A DNA stretch of 64,000 bases from positions 1 to 64,000 of the forward strand of contig JADCJC010000003.1 of assembly GCA_020247395.1 (NCBI GenBank), in the 5' to 3' direction. Below, one piece after another: positions 36,711 through 45,263 of this stretch. The first letter of the stretch is position 1; the number at the start of each line of letters is the position of its first letter. Made by a program: the position numbers and the translations under genes. The notes below the pieces were generated by a model. The model searched no databases and was not told the origin of the DNA. It was given only the letters and a program-made list of their open reading frames with translations. Origin of the DNA: Rhodocyclaceae bacterium (GTDB taxonomy: Bacteria; Pseudomonadota; Gammaproteobacteria; Burkholderiales; Usitatibacteraceae).

Positions 36711-38684
36711 ATGCATTCGTCCACCCTGTCACTTGTCGTAATGCTGCTCGCGACGGCTGTTGTAACGGTGGTGCTCTTCCGGCGCATCAATATGCCGGCG
36801 ATTTTAGGTTATCTGATTGTTGGGGTTGCCATTGGGCCCCATGCCGCCGGGTTGGTGCCGGATAGCGAGGGTACCCGCTACTTGGCCGAGTTCGGGGTGG
36901 TGTTCTTGATGTTTTCGATCGGCCTTGAGTTTTCCCTCCCCCAGTTGGTTGCCATGCGCAACGTAGTTTTCGGCTTTGGTCTCTTGCAGGTTCTTGTCAC
37001 CATTCTGGTTGCGGGGGTGATCGCGCTTGTCGCCGGCCAAACCTGGCAAGCAGCATTCGTTATCGGCGGTGTTTTGTCGATGTCCTCTACCGCGATCATT
37101 TCCAAGGTGCTCGCCGAGCAGGCGGCAATTCATTCCCCCCACGGTAAACAAACCATGGGTGTCCTGCTGTTTCAGGACTTGGCCGTGATACCGCTATTGG
37201 TGCTGGTGCCGGCGTTGAGCCTTTCGGGTGAGGAGATGATTTCTTCGGTGGGACTGTCGTTGCTGAAAGCGGCCGCAGCGCTCGCGCTCATCTTGTTTAT
37301 TGGGCAACGGCTGATGCGGCCCTTGTTCCATCTGGTCGCCTCGCAAAAATCCTCTGAACTATTCGTGCTCACGGTGTTGCTGGTCACGCTTGGCTTAGCG
37401 CTGGCGACTGAAATGGCCGGCGTCTCGCTGGCGCTCGGCGCGTTCCTCGCTGGTATGTTGATCGCCGAGACCGAATATCGTTACCAAGTCGAAGACGACA
37501 TCAAGCCCTTCCGCGATGTGCTGCTCGGGCTGTTCTTCATCACCATTGGCATGTTGTTGAACTTTTCCGCGCTATGGCAGAACTTCTTCTACGTCATGCT
37601 GGTGATCATTGCGCTGTTGTCCATTAAATTCCTGATTGTTTTGGGATTGTCTTTCGCCTTCGGTCATGACCGCGCAGTGGCGTTGCGCGTCGCTCTCGCG
37701 CTGGCACCGGCAGGCGAGTTCGGCTTTGTGCTGCTCTCGGTCGCAGACAAGTCGGGAACGCTGCCGACCAATGTGCTGCAAATTGTGTTGGCTGGCTGCA
37801 TCATCTCTATGTTGTTTTCGCCGCTGCTGTTTAAGTACATGGACAAGATTGTTTTGTACCTGGTGGCATCGGAGTGGGAACAGCGAGCGGTTCAACTGCA
37901 ACAACTTGCCGTGCAGTCGATGATGAAAAAGGGCCACGTCATCATCGCCGGCTATGGCCGGTCCGGCCAAAGCCTTGCACGTTTCTTGGAACGGGAAAAG
38001 ATTTCCGTCACTGCACTGGACGGTGATCCGTTGCGCGTCAAGCAAGCCAGCGCCGCTGGTGAATCCGTCATGTTTGGCGATGCCTCAAAACGCGAGGTCC
38101 TCACCGCCGCCGGTATCGCCCGTGCCTCGGCGCTGGTCGTCAGCTTTGCCGACACTCATACCGCAATGCGAATCCTCGCTCATGTGAGGACGCTAAAGCC
38201 GGATCTGCCGGTGATCGTGCGCACCTTCGACGATACCGATGTGCAAAAACTACGCAACGCGGGTGCCGACGAAATCGTCGCAGAGGTGGTGGAAGGCTCG
38301 CTCATGCTAGCCACCCAAACAATGCTGCTGCTGGGGGTGCCACTGAATCGTGTTTTGTCGCGACTGCGTACCGTTCGCGGCGAGCGTTATGAACTCATGC
38401 GCGGATTTTTCCCCGGTGCCACTGACGCTGACGATGGCGTGCCCGACCCCGATCTGCCCAGGCTGCAATCAGTCATGTTGGACGCGGGTGCGGCGGCTAT
38501 TGGCAAAACTATTGCCGAAGTCGATATCGGCAGCGAGGGGGTGTTCCTAATCGCACTGCGGCGCAGCGGCGTTCGGCAGATGGAGCCGGCTCCCGACCTA
38601 CGATTTTTGGCGGGCGATATTCTTATCCTAAACGGCTCCCCGGAAAATCTTTCGCGCGCAGAGATGAAAATATTGCAGGGGTAG
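36711..38684 (+). CDS. CPA2-family monovalent cation/proton antiporter with TrkA domains (Kef/YbaL-like)
   Basis: 657-residue inner-membrane antiporter. About 12-13 helices fill residues 1-385, beginning LSLVVMLLATAVVTVVLFRR with the family motif GYLIVGVAIGPHAAGLVPDS. The core motif EMAGVSLALGAFLAGMLIAE is seen near residue 240. A soluble TrkA-N/RCK domain (~405-520; HVIIAGYGRSGQSLARFLER) binds nucleotide and gates transport. A TrkA-C domain closes the protein (~570-655). Kef systems move K+ for H+; YbaL and other relatives are less well defined. No KefF/KefG-type partner gene is next to it. Confidence 0.92.
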   Translation: MHSSTLSLVVMLLATAVVTVVLFRRINMPAILGYLIVGVAIGPHAAGLVPDSEGTRYLAEFGVVFLMFSIGLEFSLPQLVAMRNVVFGFGLLQVLVTILVAGVIALVAGQTWQAAFVIGGVLSMSSTAIISKVLAEQAAIHSPHGKQTMGVLLFQDLAVIPLLVLVPALSLSGEEMISSVGLSLLKAAAALALILFIGQRLMRPLFHLVASQKSSELFVLTVLLVTLGLALATEMAGVSLALGAFLAGMLIAETEYRYQVEDDIKPFRDVLLGLFFITIGMLLNFSALWQNFFYVMLVIIALLSIKFLIVLGLSFAFGHDRAVALRVALALAPAGEFGFVLLSVADKSGTLPTNVLQIVLAGCIISMLFSPLLFKYMDKIVLYLVASEWEQRAVQLQQLAVQSMMKKGHVIIAGYGRSGQSLARFLEREKISVTALDGDPLRVKQASAAGESVMFGDASKREVLTAAGIARASALVVSFADTHTAMRILAHVRTLKPDLPVIVRTFDDTDVQKLRNAGADEIVAEVVEGSLMLATQTMLLLGVPLNRVLSRLRTVRGERYELMRGFFPGATDADDGVPDPDLPRLQSVMLDAGAAAIGKTIAEVDIGSEGVFLIALRRSGVRQMEPAPDLRFLAGDILILNGSPENLSRAEMKILQG

Positions 38685-38702
38685 GTGATACCAAAGTCGT
38701 TT

Positions 38703-38761
38703 ATCCACGGGCGTCTTCGAGGCTTTTCTGCTCGGAAACGCCCGCCGTTGCTAGTGTTTTG
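38703..38761 (+). repeat. Hairpin-forming intergenic repeat (3' of the antiporter gene)
   Basis: Arms CGGGCGTCTTCGAG (38708-38721) and CTCGGAAACGCCCG (38731-38744) form a long stem with a 9-nt loop. The tail CCGTTGCTAGTGTTTTG follows. It is the best-formed member of the family also seen at 13010, 33312 and 48444. Confidence 0.65.
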
Positions 38762-38774
38762 AGTCGCGACAAAT

Positions 38775-38799
38775 AAAAAAGCCCGCCGATGCGGGCTTT
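38775..38799 (-). terminator. Rho-independent terminator of the pilin-like gene
   Basis: On the minus strand: AAAGCCCGC-ATCG-GCGGGCTTTTTT, a 9-bp perfect stem with a 4-nt loop and a T-run. It lies 25 bp after the pilin stop. Confidence 0.9.
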
Positions 38800-38823
38800 G
38801 CCAATACTGTCAAACATACTTCT

Positions 38824-39474
38824 TCAGAAAGCCAGACAGACTAGGTATGAGGTTGCGTCGTCAACGGATGCGGTCGCCAGCGCCGTTGCAGGCGTTCCTA
38901 TTGCTGAAACACGGAATGACCCGGTAGCAGTATTTCCATCGTCTAACTGCGTATCGAGTTGCTTGGCAATCTTACCGAGTACACCCGTGGAACAAATGTT
39001 GTACGAGCCAGTCATGCCGGTAATTTGCATCGTACTGCTGATACCAACACGCCCTCCGTCAGCGTTAGTCTGAAAGTAAGCAGCCGCGTTAGCGCCAGTA
39101 CAATTTCCCGATGTGTTGCCGGCGAGGAAACCAGCAAGACGCAGGTGCTGAAATGCCAAACACGATTCGTCTGTGTCAGTTGTCGTATTCCAAGCTCCCT
39201 CTATCTGACCGTTGCCCACTGTACCACCCGTCGTGGCTAAGGTAGCGCCGGTGATTTTCGTACTTGCCCCTGCCAAATCACCCGGAATGCCCTTATATCG
39301 GTCTTGGAAGCCGTATAGCGCTGCCTGAATGACGCGGAAATCCTGCGCGTAGCTCTTCGCTTTGGCGCTATTGATCAGCTCCTGACCTTTCAGCACGCCA
39401 CCAAGCAGCAAACCAATGATCACCAAAACAATGGCAATCTCGACGAGGGTAAAACCTGACTGTTGATGTTTCAT
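38824..39474 (-). CDS. Type IV pilin/pseudopilin-like protein
   Basis: 216 residues. The class III leader MKHQQSGFTLVEIAIVLVII has the prepilin-peptidase site after Gly7 (QQSG|FTLVEIA) and the essential Glu at +5 of the mature protein. The rest is a Gly/Thr/Ala-rich extracellular domain with several Cys (CLAFQHL, GNCTGANAA, YNICSTG, YLVCLAF), possibly forming disulphides. GGVLKGQELINSAKAKSYAQ is typical of a subfamily of pilin-like proteins longer than classical PilA. A GGAGA ribosome site precedes the ATG. A consensus sigma-54 promoter lies about 180 bp upstream, and pilT/pilU elsewhere in the window could serve this pilus. A minor pilin is equally possible. Confidence 0.85.
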   Translation of the reverse strand: MKHQQSGFTLVEIAIVLVIIGLLLGGVLKGQELINSAKAKSYAQDFRVIQAALYGFQDRYKGIPGDLAGASTKITGATLATTGGTVGNGQIEGAWNTTTDTDESCLAFQHLRLAGFLAGNTSGNCTGANAAAYFQTNADGGRVGISSTMQITGMTGSYNICSTGVLGKIAKQLDTQLDDGNTATGSFRVSAIGTPATALATASVDDATSYLVCLAF

Positions 39475-39510
39475 ATTATCTCCGGTTCAGTCTTTGCGTT
39501 GATTTAGAAG

Positions 39511-39630
39511 CTAGGCCAAACAACGTAGCAATGCACCGAATACCATCCCAACGGTCAGCACGGCTACGGCAACGTTAGTCGCGCAATGGCGCGGCTGGGT
39601 GGTGAGCTGGGTGGTGCTTAGTGGGTTCAT
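39511..39630 (-). CDS. 39-residue putative single-helix membrane peptide upstream of the pilin
   Basis: ATG 39630-39628, stop TAG 39513-39511. The product begins MNPLSTTQLTTQ and ends with a hydrophobic helix (NVAVAVLTVGMVFGALL) and RCLA. The ribosome site is weak (GAAG). The ATG is about 25 nt after the transcription start predicted from the sigma-54 promoter, and the pilin ATG follows 36 bp after the stop, so it could be a leader gene. It may also be non-coding leader. Confidence 0.4.
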   Translation of the reverse strand: MNPLSTTQLTTQPRHCATNVAVAVLTVGMVFGALLRCLA

Positions 39631-39666
39631 GGTGGCTTCGACTTCTGTTACCTACGAGTTACCTAT

Positions 39667-39681
39667 GCAAATCGTGTGCCA
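39667..39681 (-). promoter_or_regulatory. Sigma-54 (-24/-12) promoter for the pilin-like gene
   Basis: On the minus strand TGGCAC-ACGAT-TTGC matches the sigma-54 consensus exactly, with GG and GC ten bases apart. Transcription should start near 39655 and run toward the 39-codon frame and the pilin. Sigma-54 control of pilin genes by PilS/PilR-type systems is established in other proteobacteria. Confidence 0.75.
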
Positions 39682-39976
39682 ACTAATTAACCAATTGATC
39701 TGTAAACGTTTTTTGCCAAAGCCAGCGCCCCAATCCTATCCCCACTGTTCTGATCTGTCGGCAGTATCGACATAGGTGTCCGGAAAATCGACAGTGTCCG
39801 CAAGAGGTAAGCGAGTTCCCGGATAACAGTGAAATGCGTTGGGGTAGATCGGGGCCGGCAACGTTACGAACGATGGCCGATTTCAATCGCACGCGCCATG
39901 CCACAATAATGCTACTTGACGGCACTGCCGATTCGTTTGGCACTGCGTCACGCCCCGCATCAGCCGCGAGACTCTA

Positions 39977-41764
39977 TTGGCCCCGACTAACACTCTATCT
40001 TCAACGGCGATTTTTGCTTGGGTCGTCCGACAGCGCCGCTGGTTGATTATCGCCATGCTTCTATCGCTGCATTTCGCGGTATTGTCGCACGCCAATGAGG
40101 GCCTCTTTTCCAGAGTATGGCTGTTGGTGCATTTTGGCCTTTTCCTGATTTGGCAGCCGTTTGTCTCGGCTGAGCGCGAGCTTAATGTTATCGCCGTCGC
40201 GTTACTACTGGGTGTCACTGCAGTATTGCTTTACACATTGGCGGGCTGGATGTTTGTGGCTTGGATCGCCATCCTTATTGCCATCATGGGTGGCAAGGTC
40301 TTTACTCTGCAAGCCGCGCGACGTAGTCGGTTTTATTTGGTCGCGGTCTTTTATCTGTTTGCGATTCTGCTGGCGTGGACGGTACCAGTGTCACTACTTG
40401 GCCTCGCTTCGTTGCCGGACGGCATGCGTACCCTTGCCGCCTGGGTAATACCGCTAGTGCTTCTGGCAATGGTGTTTCTTCCGATCAGGCCAGAAGATGA
40501 ATCGAGTGTGCAGGTGTTCGATTTCTTCTACTCGACGTTTGTATTGCAACTTGTTGTGGTGATTGTCTTGGGCAGCCTTGCGGCAATGCGGGTCACGAGC
40601 AATCAATACTTTCCGGCGGTGCTGTTGACGGTGCTATCCTTCGCCGGCGCATTACTGTTTCTCGCCATCCTTTGGGGACCGCGCGGGGGCTTCGGCGGCC
40701 TGCGAACGTATTTTTCCCGTTACTTGATGACCGTTGGTATGCCGTTCGAGCTTTGGATGCGACGCATTGCCGAGCTATCAGAAACCGAAAGATCGCCATC
40801 GCGCTTCCTTGCCTCCGTGATGGGCGAAGTTGCCAAGCTGCCGTGGACGGTCGGTGCAAAATGGACATCGGCAGATGGCAAAGGCCGTTTTGGGCGCGAA
40901 TCAATACATGCTGCGTCGTTCCACCATCACGGCTTAGACATCACCTTTTACACCGAGATCGATTTGTCACCGGCGCTGTTTTTGCATGTGCGACTATTGG
41001 CGCAGGTGATTGGCGAATTCTATGAAGGCAAGCGCCGTGAACAGGCCATGAAACAAAATGCCTATATGCAAGCGGTCCATGAAACCGGCGCACGGCTAAC
41101 CCACGACATCAAGAATCTATTGCAGTCTTTGTTCGCCATTACCTCGGCGAGTGTTTCCGCGAAAGAGCGGGACGGGCAGGGTGAACTTCTTCCCCATGGC
41201 ATCGCTGATCGGCGCTCGCCGTCGCCTTTCGATGAGATGTTGCAGCGTCAGCTGCCGCAGTTAACGCAGCGGCTGCAAAATACGCTCGATAAACTACATA
41301 ACCCTGCCATCCACAATGCCGAGATTATCCTGCCCGCCGCTGATTGGTGGCGGGATGCCGCTCTGCGACACGCGAACGCCGGTGTTGAATTTCGCTTTCA
41401 AGATTCACTTACCGGCAACGTTCCAGCGAACGTTTTCGATACGGTGCTCGAAAATTGTCTTGAAAATGCACGCAAGAAACGAGACCATGAACCGTCGATT
41501 CAAATCACAGCAGACCTCATCTCCGGCGATTCGCCGACGCTATTAGTGACCGATACCGGGAGCGCAATTGCCGAGCCCGTACAGCTGGAACTATTCAAGA
41601 GGCCCGTGCACAGCGTTGGTGATGCCGGTCTGGGGATTGGACTCTTCCAAGCGTATCGTCACGCAGCCGACGCAGGTTACGAGCTCTCCCTCGACCGTAA
41701 CGAACCGGGCTGCGTACGGTTCCGTTTGGCGGCTAACAATCGCGACTCTGCGGGCAGTGCCTAG
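39977..41764 (+). CDS. Orphan membrane histidine kinase
   Basis: 595 residues from TTG 39977 (ATG 40055 is an alternative). About 7-8 transmembrane helices span residues 20-240 (LIIAMLLSLHFAVL, VIAVALLLGVTAVLLYTLAG, FYLFAILLAWTVPVSLLGLA). A GAF-like stretch may follow (~265-350). The H-box is TGARLTHDIKNLLQSLFAI, a HDxKN type rather than the common HExRN. The N-box is VLENCLENARKK, G1 is VTDTGSAI and G2 is GDAGLGIGLF. No response regulator gene is adjacent. It is divergent from the sigma-54 pilin promoter, so a link to pilin control is possible. HDxKN kinases are known from PrsK-like systems. Confidence 0.85.
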   Translation: MAPTNTLSSTAIFAWVVRQRRWLIIAMLLSLHFAVLSHANEGLFSRVWLLVHFGLFLIWQPFVSAERELNVIAVALLLGVTAVLLYTLAGWMFVAWIAILIAIMGGKVFTLQAARRSRFYLVAVFYLFAILLAWTVPVSLLGLASLPDGMRTLAAWVIPLVLLAMVFLPIRPEDESSVQVFDFFYSTFVLQLVVVIVLGSLAAMRVTSNQYFPAVLLTVLSFAGALLFLAILWGPRGGFGGLRTYFSRYLMTVGMPFELWMRRIAELSETERSPSRFLASVMGEVAKLPWTVGAKWTSADGKGRFGRESIHAASFHHHGLDITFYTEIDLSPALFLHVRLLAQVIGEFYEGKRREQAMKQNAYMQAVHETGARLTHDIKNLLQSLFAITSASVSAKERDGQGELLPHGIADRRSPSPFDEMLQRQLPQLTQRLQNTLDKLHNPAIHNAEIILPAADWWRDAALRHANAGVEFRFQDSLTGNVPANVFDTVLENCLENARKKRDHEPSIQITADLISGDSPTLLVTDTGSAIAEPVQLELFKRPVHSVGDAGLGIGLFQAYRHAADAGYELSLDRNEPGCVRFRLAANNRDSAGSA

Positions 41765-41768
41765 ATGT

Positions 41769-41798
41769 AATAAAGGGCACCCTGAGGCACCCTTTATT
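41769..41798. terminator. Bidirectional-type terminator after the histidine kinase gene
   Basis: AATAAAGGG … CCCTTTATT, a 9-bp perfect stem around a short GC-rich centre (CC-CTGA-GG). The A/T arms supply T-runs on both strands. It lies between the convergent kinase and lipoprotein genes. Confidence 0.7.
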
Positions 41799-41816
41799 CA
41801 CCTGCGTGTCCGCAAC

Positions 41817-42290
41817 CTATCCACGGGTGACTCGGGTGACCCCCTGTCCAGAGAGGATACGAACCTTGTCGCCGACACGAAACTCTTCGTCTTTTTCCTG
41901 CGTCACTGCGATCAGCTTGCCGCCTTCGAGTCGAACAGTAACTTCGACACCACGGCGATCATTGTTACTTTTTTCCACGGCATTTCCAATCAAGCCACCG
42001 ACAACCGCGCCGGCAATGGCACCGGCCGCATTTGCCCGGTTTCCACCGCCGACCGTCGAACCCCCGATGCCGCCTAATGCTGCACCCACGAGGGTTCCGG
42101 TGCCAGATTCCGCGCCACGCGCGTCGATCGCGACGTCCCGGACTGCCTCAACAACCCCCAGCCGAACATTCATTTCACCGCGGACTTGGCGACGGTTGTA
42201 GTCACCACCGCCCATGCCTGGAGAGACACAACCCGCCAACAGCACAGCGGAGAGCAGTGCACCCGTCAACATCGCAAAATTTGATTTCAT
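41817..42290 (-). CDS. Glycine-zipper outer-membrane lipoprotein (SlyB-like)
   Basis: 157 residues from the ATG at 42290, chosen for the AAGGAA ribosome site and because the signal peptide starts there (SNFAMLTGALLSAVLLAGC). The lipobox LLAGC gives a lipid-modified Cys. A glycine-zipper segment follows: GTGTLVGAALGGIGGSTVGG and NAAGAIAGAVVGGLIGNAVE, residues ~65-105. The C-terminal half (VEVTVRLEGGKLIAVTQEKD) is a SlyB-type small beta domain. Such proteins stabilise the outer membrane; SlyB responds to PhoPQ in enterics. Confidence 0.88.
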   Translation of the reverse strand: MKSNFAMLTGALLSAVLLAGCVSPGMGGGDYNRRQVRGEMNVRLGVVEAVRDVAIDARGAESGTGTLVGAALGGIGGSTVGGGNRANAAGAIAGAVVGGLIGNAVEKSNNDRRGVEVTVRLEGGKLIAVTQEKDEEFRVGDKVRILSGQGVTRVTRG

Positions 42291-42344
42291 TTCGTGTTCC
42301 TTTCGTTGCTTGCTGTTACGGGCAGCAAATGTGTGCGGCACACT

Positions 42345-43283
42345 TTAATCCCATAACGGTTCATCAAACGCCATCCGATAACGCTCAGCGATTTCGTCGC
42401 GCGTTGGCTGATGGCCCTGCGGCCCACGATGCTCGATCTTGATCGAACCCATGGTGTTGGCAAGTCGCCCGGTTTTTTCCCATGACCAGCCCCGTTCAAT
42501 TCCATATAACAAGCCTGAACGATAGGCGTCCCCACATCCAGTAGGATCGACTCGCCGGTTTTCTTTAACGCTTGGGATCGATATTTGTTGACCATTGGCA
42601 TAAATCACTGAGCCTTCCGCCCCCTTGGTAACAACCAGCGCTTGGACACGTTCGGCGAGCTTCTCCACGGGCTCTCCGGTTTGTTCTTCCAAAACACGCG
42701 CCTCGTAATCGTTGACCGTCACAAAATCGGCAAGTTCAATGAAATATCGTAGTTCGTCACCGTTAAAGATCGGCATTGCCTGACCCGGATCAAAAATAAA
42801 CGGGATCTTCAGATCAGCAAATTGCGCCGCGTGCTGGAGCATTCCATCACGCGAATCGGGTGCCAATATGCCGAGCGTCACGCCGGAGGCGTCGCTGACC
42901 TTATTGATATACGATGATGACATCGCCCCAGGGTGAAACGCCGTGATCTGATTCGCATCCAGATCAGTCGTAATGAAGGCTTGTGGCACAAAGGCGCCGG
43001 GTACCTCTCGAATATGCGTACGGGCGATGCCGAGTTTGTCAAGCCGCTCACGATACGGCCCAAAATCGTCCCCAACGGTGGCCATCACCAGTGGCTCACC
43101 GCCCAATAACTTGAGATTGTAGGCAATGTTTCCGGCAGTCCCGCCAAATTCGCGACGCATGTCCGGCACCAAGAACGCAACATTCAAAATATGTATTTGG
43201 TCTGGAAGAATATGGGTACCGAACTTGCCGTGGAATACCATGATGGTGTCGTAGGCAAGCGACCCGCAAATAAGTGCTGGCAT
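42345..43283 (-). CDS. PfkB-family carbohydrate/nucleoside kinase
   Basis: 312 residues. The N-terminal CGSLAYDTIMVFHGKF and GGTAGNIAYNLKLLGGEPLV are the sugar-binding PfkB signatures. VVTKGAEGSVIYANGQ and the C-terminal DPTGCGDAYRSGLLYGIERG carry the anion hole and the catalytic Asp. The usual GAGDAF reads GCGDAY. Sequence style is closest to adenosine-kinase or ribokinase-like members of betaproteobacteria; the substrate is not resolvable. It stands alone, 54 bp upstream of the glycine-zipper gene on the same strand. Confidence 0.9.
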   Translation of the reverse strand: MPALICGSLAYDTIMVFHGKFGTHILPDQIHILNVAFLVPDMRREFGGTAGNIAYNLKLLGGEPLVMATVGDDFGPYRERLDKLGIARTHIREVPGAFVPQAFITTDLDANQITAFHPGAMSSSYINKVSDASGVTLGILAPDSRDGMLQHAAQFADLKIPFIFDPGQAMPIFNGDELRYFIELADFVTVNDYEARVLEEQTGEPVEKLAERVQALVVTKGAEGSVIYANGQQISIPSVKENRRVDPTGCGDAYRSGLLYGIERGWSWEKTGRLANTMGSIKIEHRGPQGHQPTRDEIAERYRMAFDEPLWD

Positions 43284-43432
43284 GTGTGTTCACTGTTGTT
43301 CTTGGCGGTGAGAGGATTATAGCGATCGCAAACGTCCGCCCATGTTGCGGCATAGCAATAATTTTGTGCTATTTCGTGCTGCGCAAAAAATTCTGCTGCG
43401 CAGGCTCCCAGCCTGAACTTGAACCGAGGTGA

Positions 43433-43582
43433 ATGAACGCCGATGTCTCTTTGTACTACGGTAAATTATACGAACTGTCGCGAAGCAAACGGGGGCGCAC
43501 AAGTGTCCGCCATCAGCGCTCAGCCAGATTCACTCGGATCTACAACTTCAGGAAAACCCGCCAGTGCATACTCGCTCCGTGA
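43433..43582 (+). CDS. Putative 49-residue basic leader peptide
   Basis: ATG 43433 has GAGGTGA directly before it, and the frame ends at TGA 43582, 18 bp inside the next gene. The product is very basic (LSRSKRGRTSVRHQRSARF). The overlap could couple translation to the downstream lipoprotein. No recognisable domain; possibly not a gene. Confidence 0.25.
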   Translation: MNADVSLYYGKLYELSRSKRGRTSVRHQRSARFTRIYNFRKTRQCILAP

Positions 43583-44376
43583 TTTTGCTGTTGGCCTGCG
43601 TGGCGGTCATGTCCGCCTGCTCCACACGTTCGCTGAAGACAGCGGCACCCGCGCCATCGACTGAGATTAAGTCACTACTTTGGGTCGGCAACAGTTTCTT
43701 CTATTACAACAACTCGATGCATGATCACGCAGCCAGGCTGATGGTCGCAAGCGGCGCATCCGGGCTCCGCAATAGCTCCGCGACGATCAGCGGTTCTTCC
43801 CTCAAGTGGCACGACGTGGAGGCCTATCTTAGACCGAATGGTGTGGGTAGTGTGTCCATCAGCATCAAGGAGGAAGTGTCTTTCCCTACCCACGATAAGC
43901 TGTTTGACGGCGTAATGATGATGGACTGTAGTCAGTGCCCTGTCCTTCCCCAGCTGCAACCGTTGTTCCACGAATACATTGCCAAGCATAGCGCCACCGC
44001 ACGCAAACACGGCGCCGCGCCGATCCTATTCATGTCATGGGCTGCTTATGGGTCGCAGATGACGGCAAAAGTCGCCGCCGAGTACATCAAGGCGGGCAAG
44101 CAAAACCGTGCACTCGTTGTCCCGGCCGGCCTGGCATTCGCAAACGCAATCGCCGAACGCCCGGATCTTGACTTGTATGCAATGGACCGACGACATCCGA
44201 GTTTGATGGGCACTTATCTAGCCGCTTGCACCGTCGTCGCATCAGTTTACAAAACTAACCCCGTCGGATTGACCTACACGGCTGGCCTGCCTGACGATGT
44301 GGCGGCCTTCCTGCAACGTATAGCGTGGGACACGTCGCAAACCTTTCACGCGAAAGAAGGACGCGGCGGACTTTGA
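43564..44376 (+). CDS. SGNH-hydrolase-like lipoprotein
   Basis: 270 residues from GTG 43564. The signal peptide SVILLLACVAVMSAC ends in a lipobox (MSAC), Cys19. LLWVGNSFFYYNNSMHDHAA resembles block I of SGNH/GDSL hydrolases, with Ser in GNS. The C-terminal DRRHPSLMGTYLAA matches the Asp-x-x-His of block V. The middle (GVMMMDCSQCPVLPQ, and PILFMSWAAYGS) contains the usual strands. It is predicted to be an envelope esterase or acyl-hydrolase; the substrate is unknown. No operon partner except the possible leader frame. Confidence 0.75.
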   Translation: MHTRSVILLLACVAVMSACSTRSLKTAAPAPSTEIKSLLWVGNSFFYYNNSMHDHAARLMVASGASGLRNSSATISGSSLKWHDVEAYLRPNGVGSVSISIKEEVSFPTHDKLFDGVMMMDCSQCPVLPQLQPLFHEYIAKHSATARKHGAAPILFMSWAAYGSQMTAKVAAEYIKAGKQNRALVVPAGLAFANAIAERPDLDLYAMDRRHPSLMGTYLAACTVVASVYKTNPVGLTYTAGLPDDVAAFLQRIAWDTSQTFHAKEGRGGL

Positions 44377-44428
44377 TAGGTGTGGTTGACGCTACTCTGT
44401 TGCGTCGATGCTTAGTACGATCCACGTG

Positions 44429-45166
44429 TTAAGTAACCATACGCGCCTTGTCCGCCAGCCGTTCACCTAATGCGACAATGTGATCGATGACCTCCATGCT
44501 CGGCCCGTCAACGTAGAGCTGTACTTGCATGCCGCCGGGATACATGCCCGCCGACAAACAATTATCCGGTCGGCTCATCGAGCCTTTGTATGTCGGCCAA
44601 CGCAATATGGCGCGCTCAATGTCCGCATCGATCAGGGAGTTCCAGCGAGTGCTATCTGAGACCAAGACGTAACGCGCCTGGAACGCCAGGCTGCCCGCGT
44701 TCTGTGCTTTTGCATTATTGAAAAATGCTGTCTTTTCTTTCAACTTGTCGCTGAACAGACTCGCAGCACCCGCGAGTCCACTGATGATCGCTTTCACTGC
44801 TTTCCTTTGCACAACATTGAAGGTGGGCTTGTCGTTGATCGCCCACATCCACTTTTGTCTATCTAATTCGGCTACCAAGAATTTGATTTTCGGTGTTGAT
44901 GAACTGCTACTCTGGTCGCTATCGTAGTAAAGCTCCCACGCAAGGCCGCCCGGTGAGCGACCGTGGATTCGGTATTTGATATCGCCGCTCTCGGGCACTT
45001 CATATTGCCAGCCGCGCGCGGTCGCATGTGCGGCGCGGCTATTCGCGTCGATAAGCGCACGTTCTCGCTGGTGCTTGCCATCTCCATAGTTCTGCCGCCA
45101 GTAGCCATAGGCAACGAGACCCACAATGATGAGAATGACGATCACTGCAGTCGACGATGGCCACAT
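44429..45166 (-). CDS. Hypothetical membrane-anchored protein
   Basis: 245 residues. One N-terminal helix (TAVIVILIIVGLVAYGYW) anchors it; the remainder is soluble. Segments such as ATARGWQYEVPESGDIKYRI and SPGGLAWELYYDSDQSSSSS are not from a family I recognise. The C-terminal half (FQARYVLVSDSTRWNSLIDA, CLSAGMYPGGMQVQLYVDGP) looks like a folded beta-rich domain. Convergent with the SGNH-like gene at 52 bp. The coding potential seems real because the frame is long and has no competing frame. Confidence 0.7.
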   Translation of the reverse strand: MWPSSTAVIVILIIVGLVAYGYWRQNYGDGKHQRERALIDANSRAAHATARGWQYEVPESGDIKYRIHGRSPGGLAWELYYDSDQSSSSSTPKIKFLVAELDRQKWMWAINDKPTFNVVQRKAVKAIISGLAGAASLFSDKLKEKTAFFNNAKAQNAGSLAFQARYVLVSDSTRWNSLIDADIERAILRWPTYKGSMSRPDNCLSAGMYPGGMQVQLYVDGPSMEVIDHIVALGERLADKARMVT

Positions 45167-45263
45167 AGTGATGATTGGCGATAGGTTTGACTACGGCCCG
45201 AAAGTCACTGCCGTGTTGTTGGTTCTTTATGGTTTGGAAACGGAACAATCAATATCTAGCAAT

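Larger units (their letters stand above)
39475..39976. other. 502-bp intergenic region between the pilin-like gene and the histidine kinase
   Basis: Holds a 39-codon minus-strand frame (39511-39630) and a sigma-54 promoter (39667-39681). A near-direct repeat occurs at 39768-39800 (CGACATAGGTGTCCG, then CGACAGTGTCCG), possibly regulator sites. The 39682-39976 part has no further convincing gene. Confidence 0.5.

Noticed and set aside
38685-38823. A gene between the antiporter and pilin genes
   Set aside because: The space is filled by a hairpin repeat and a terminator.
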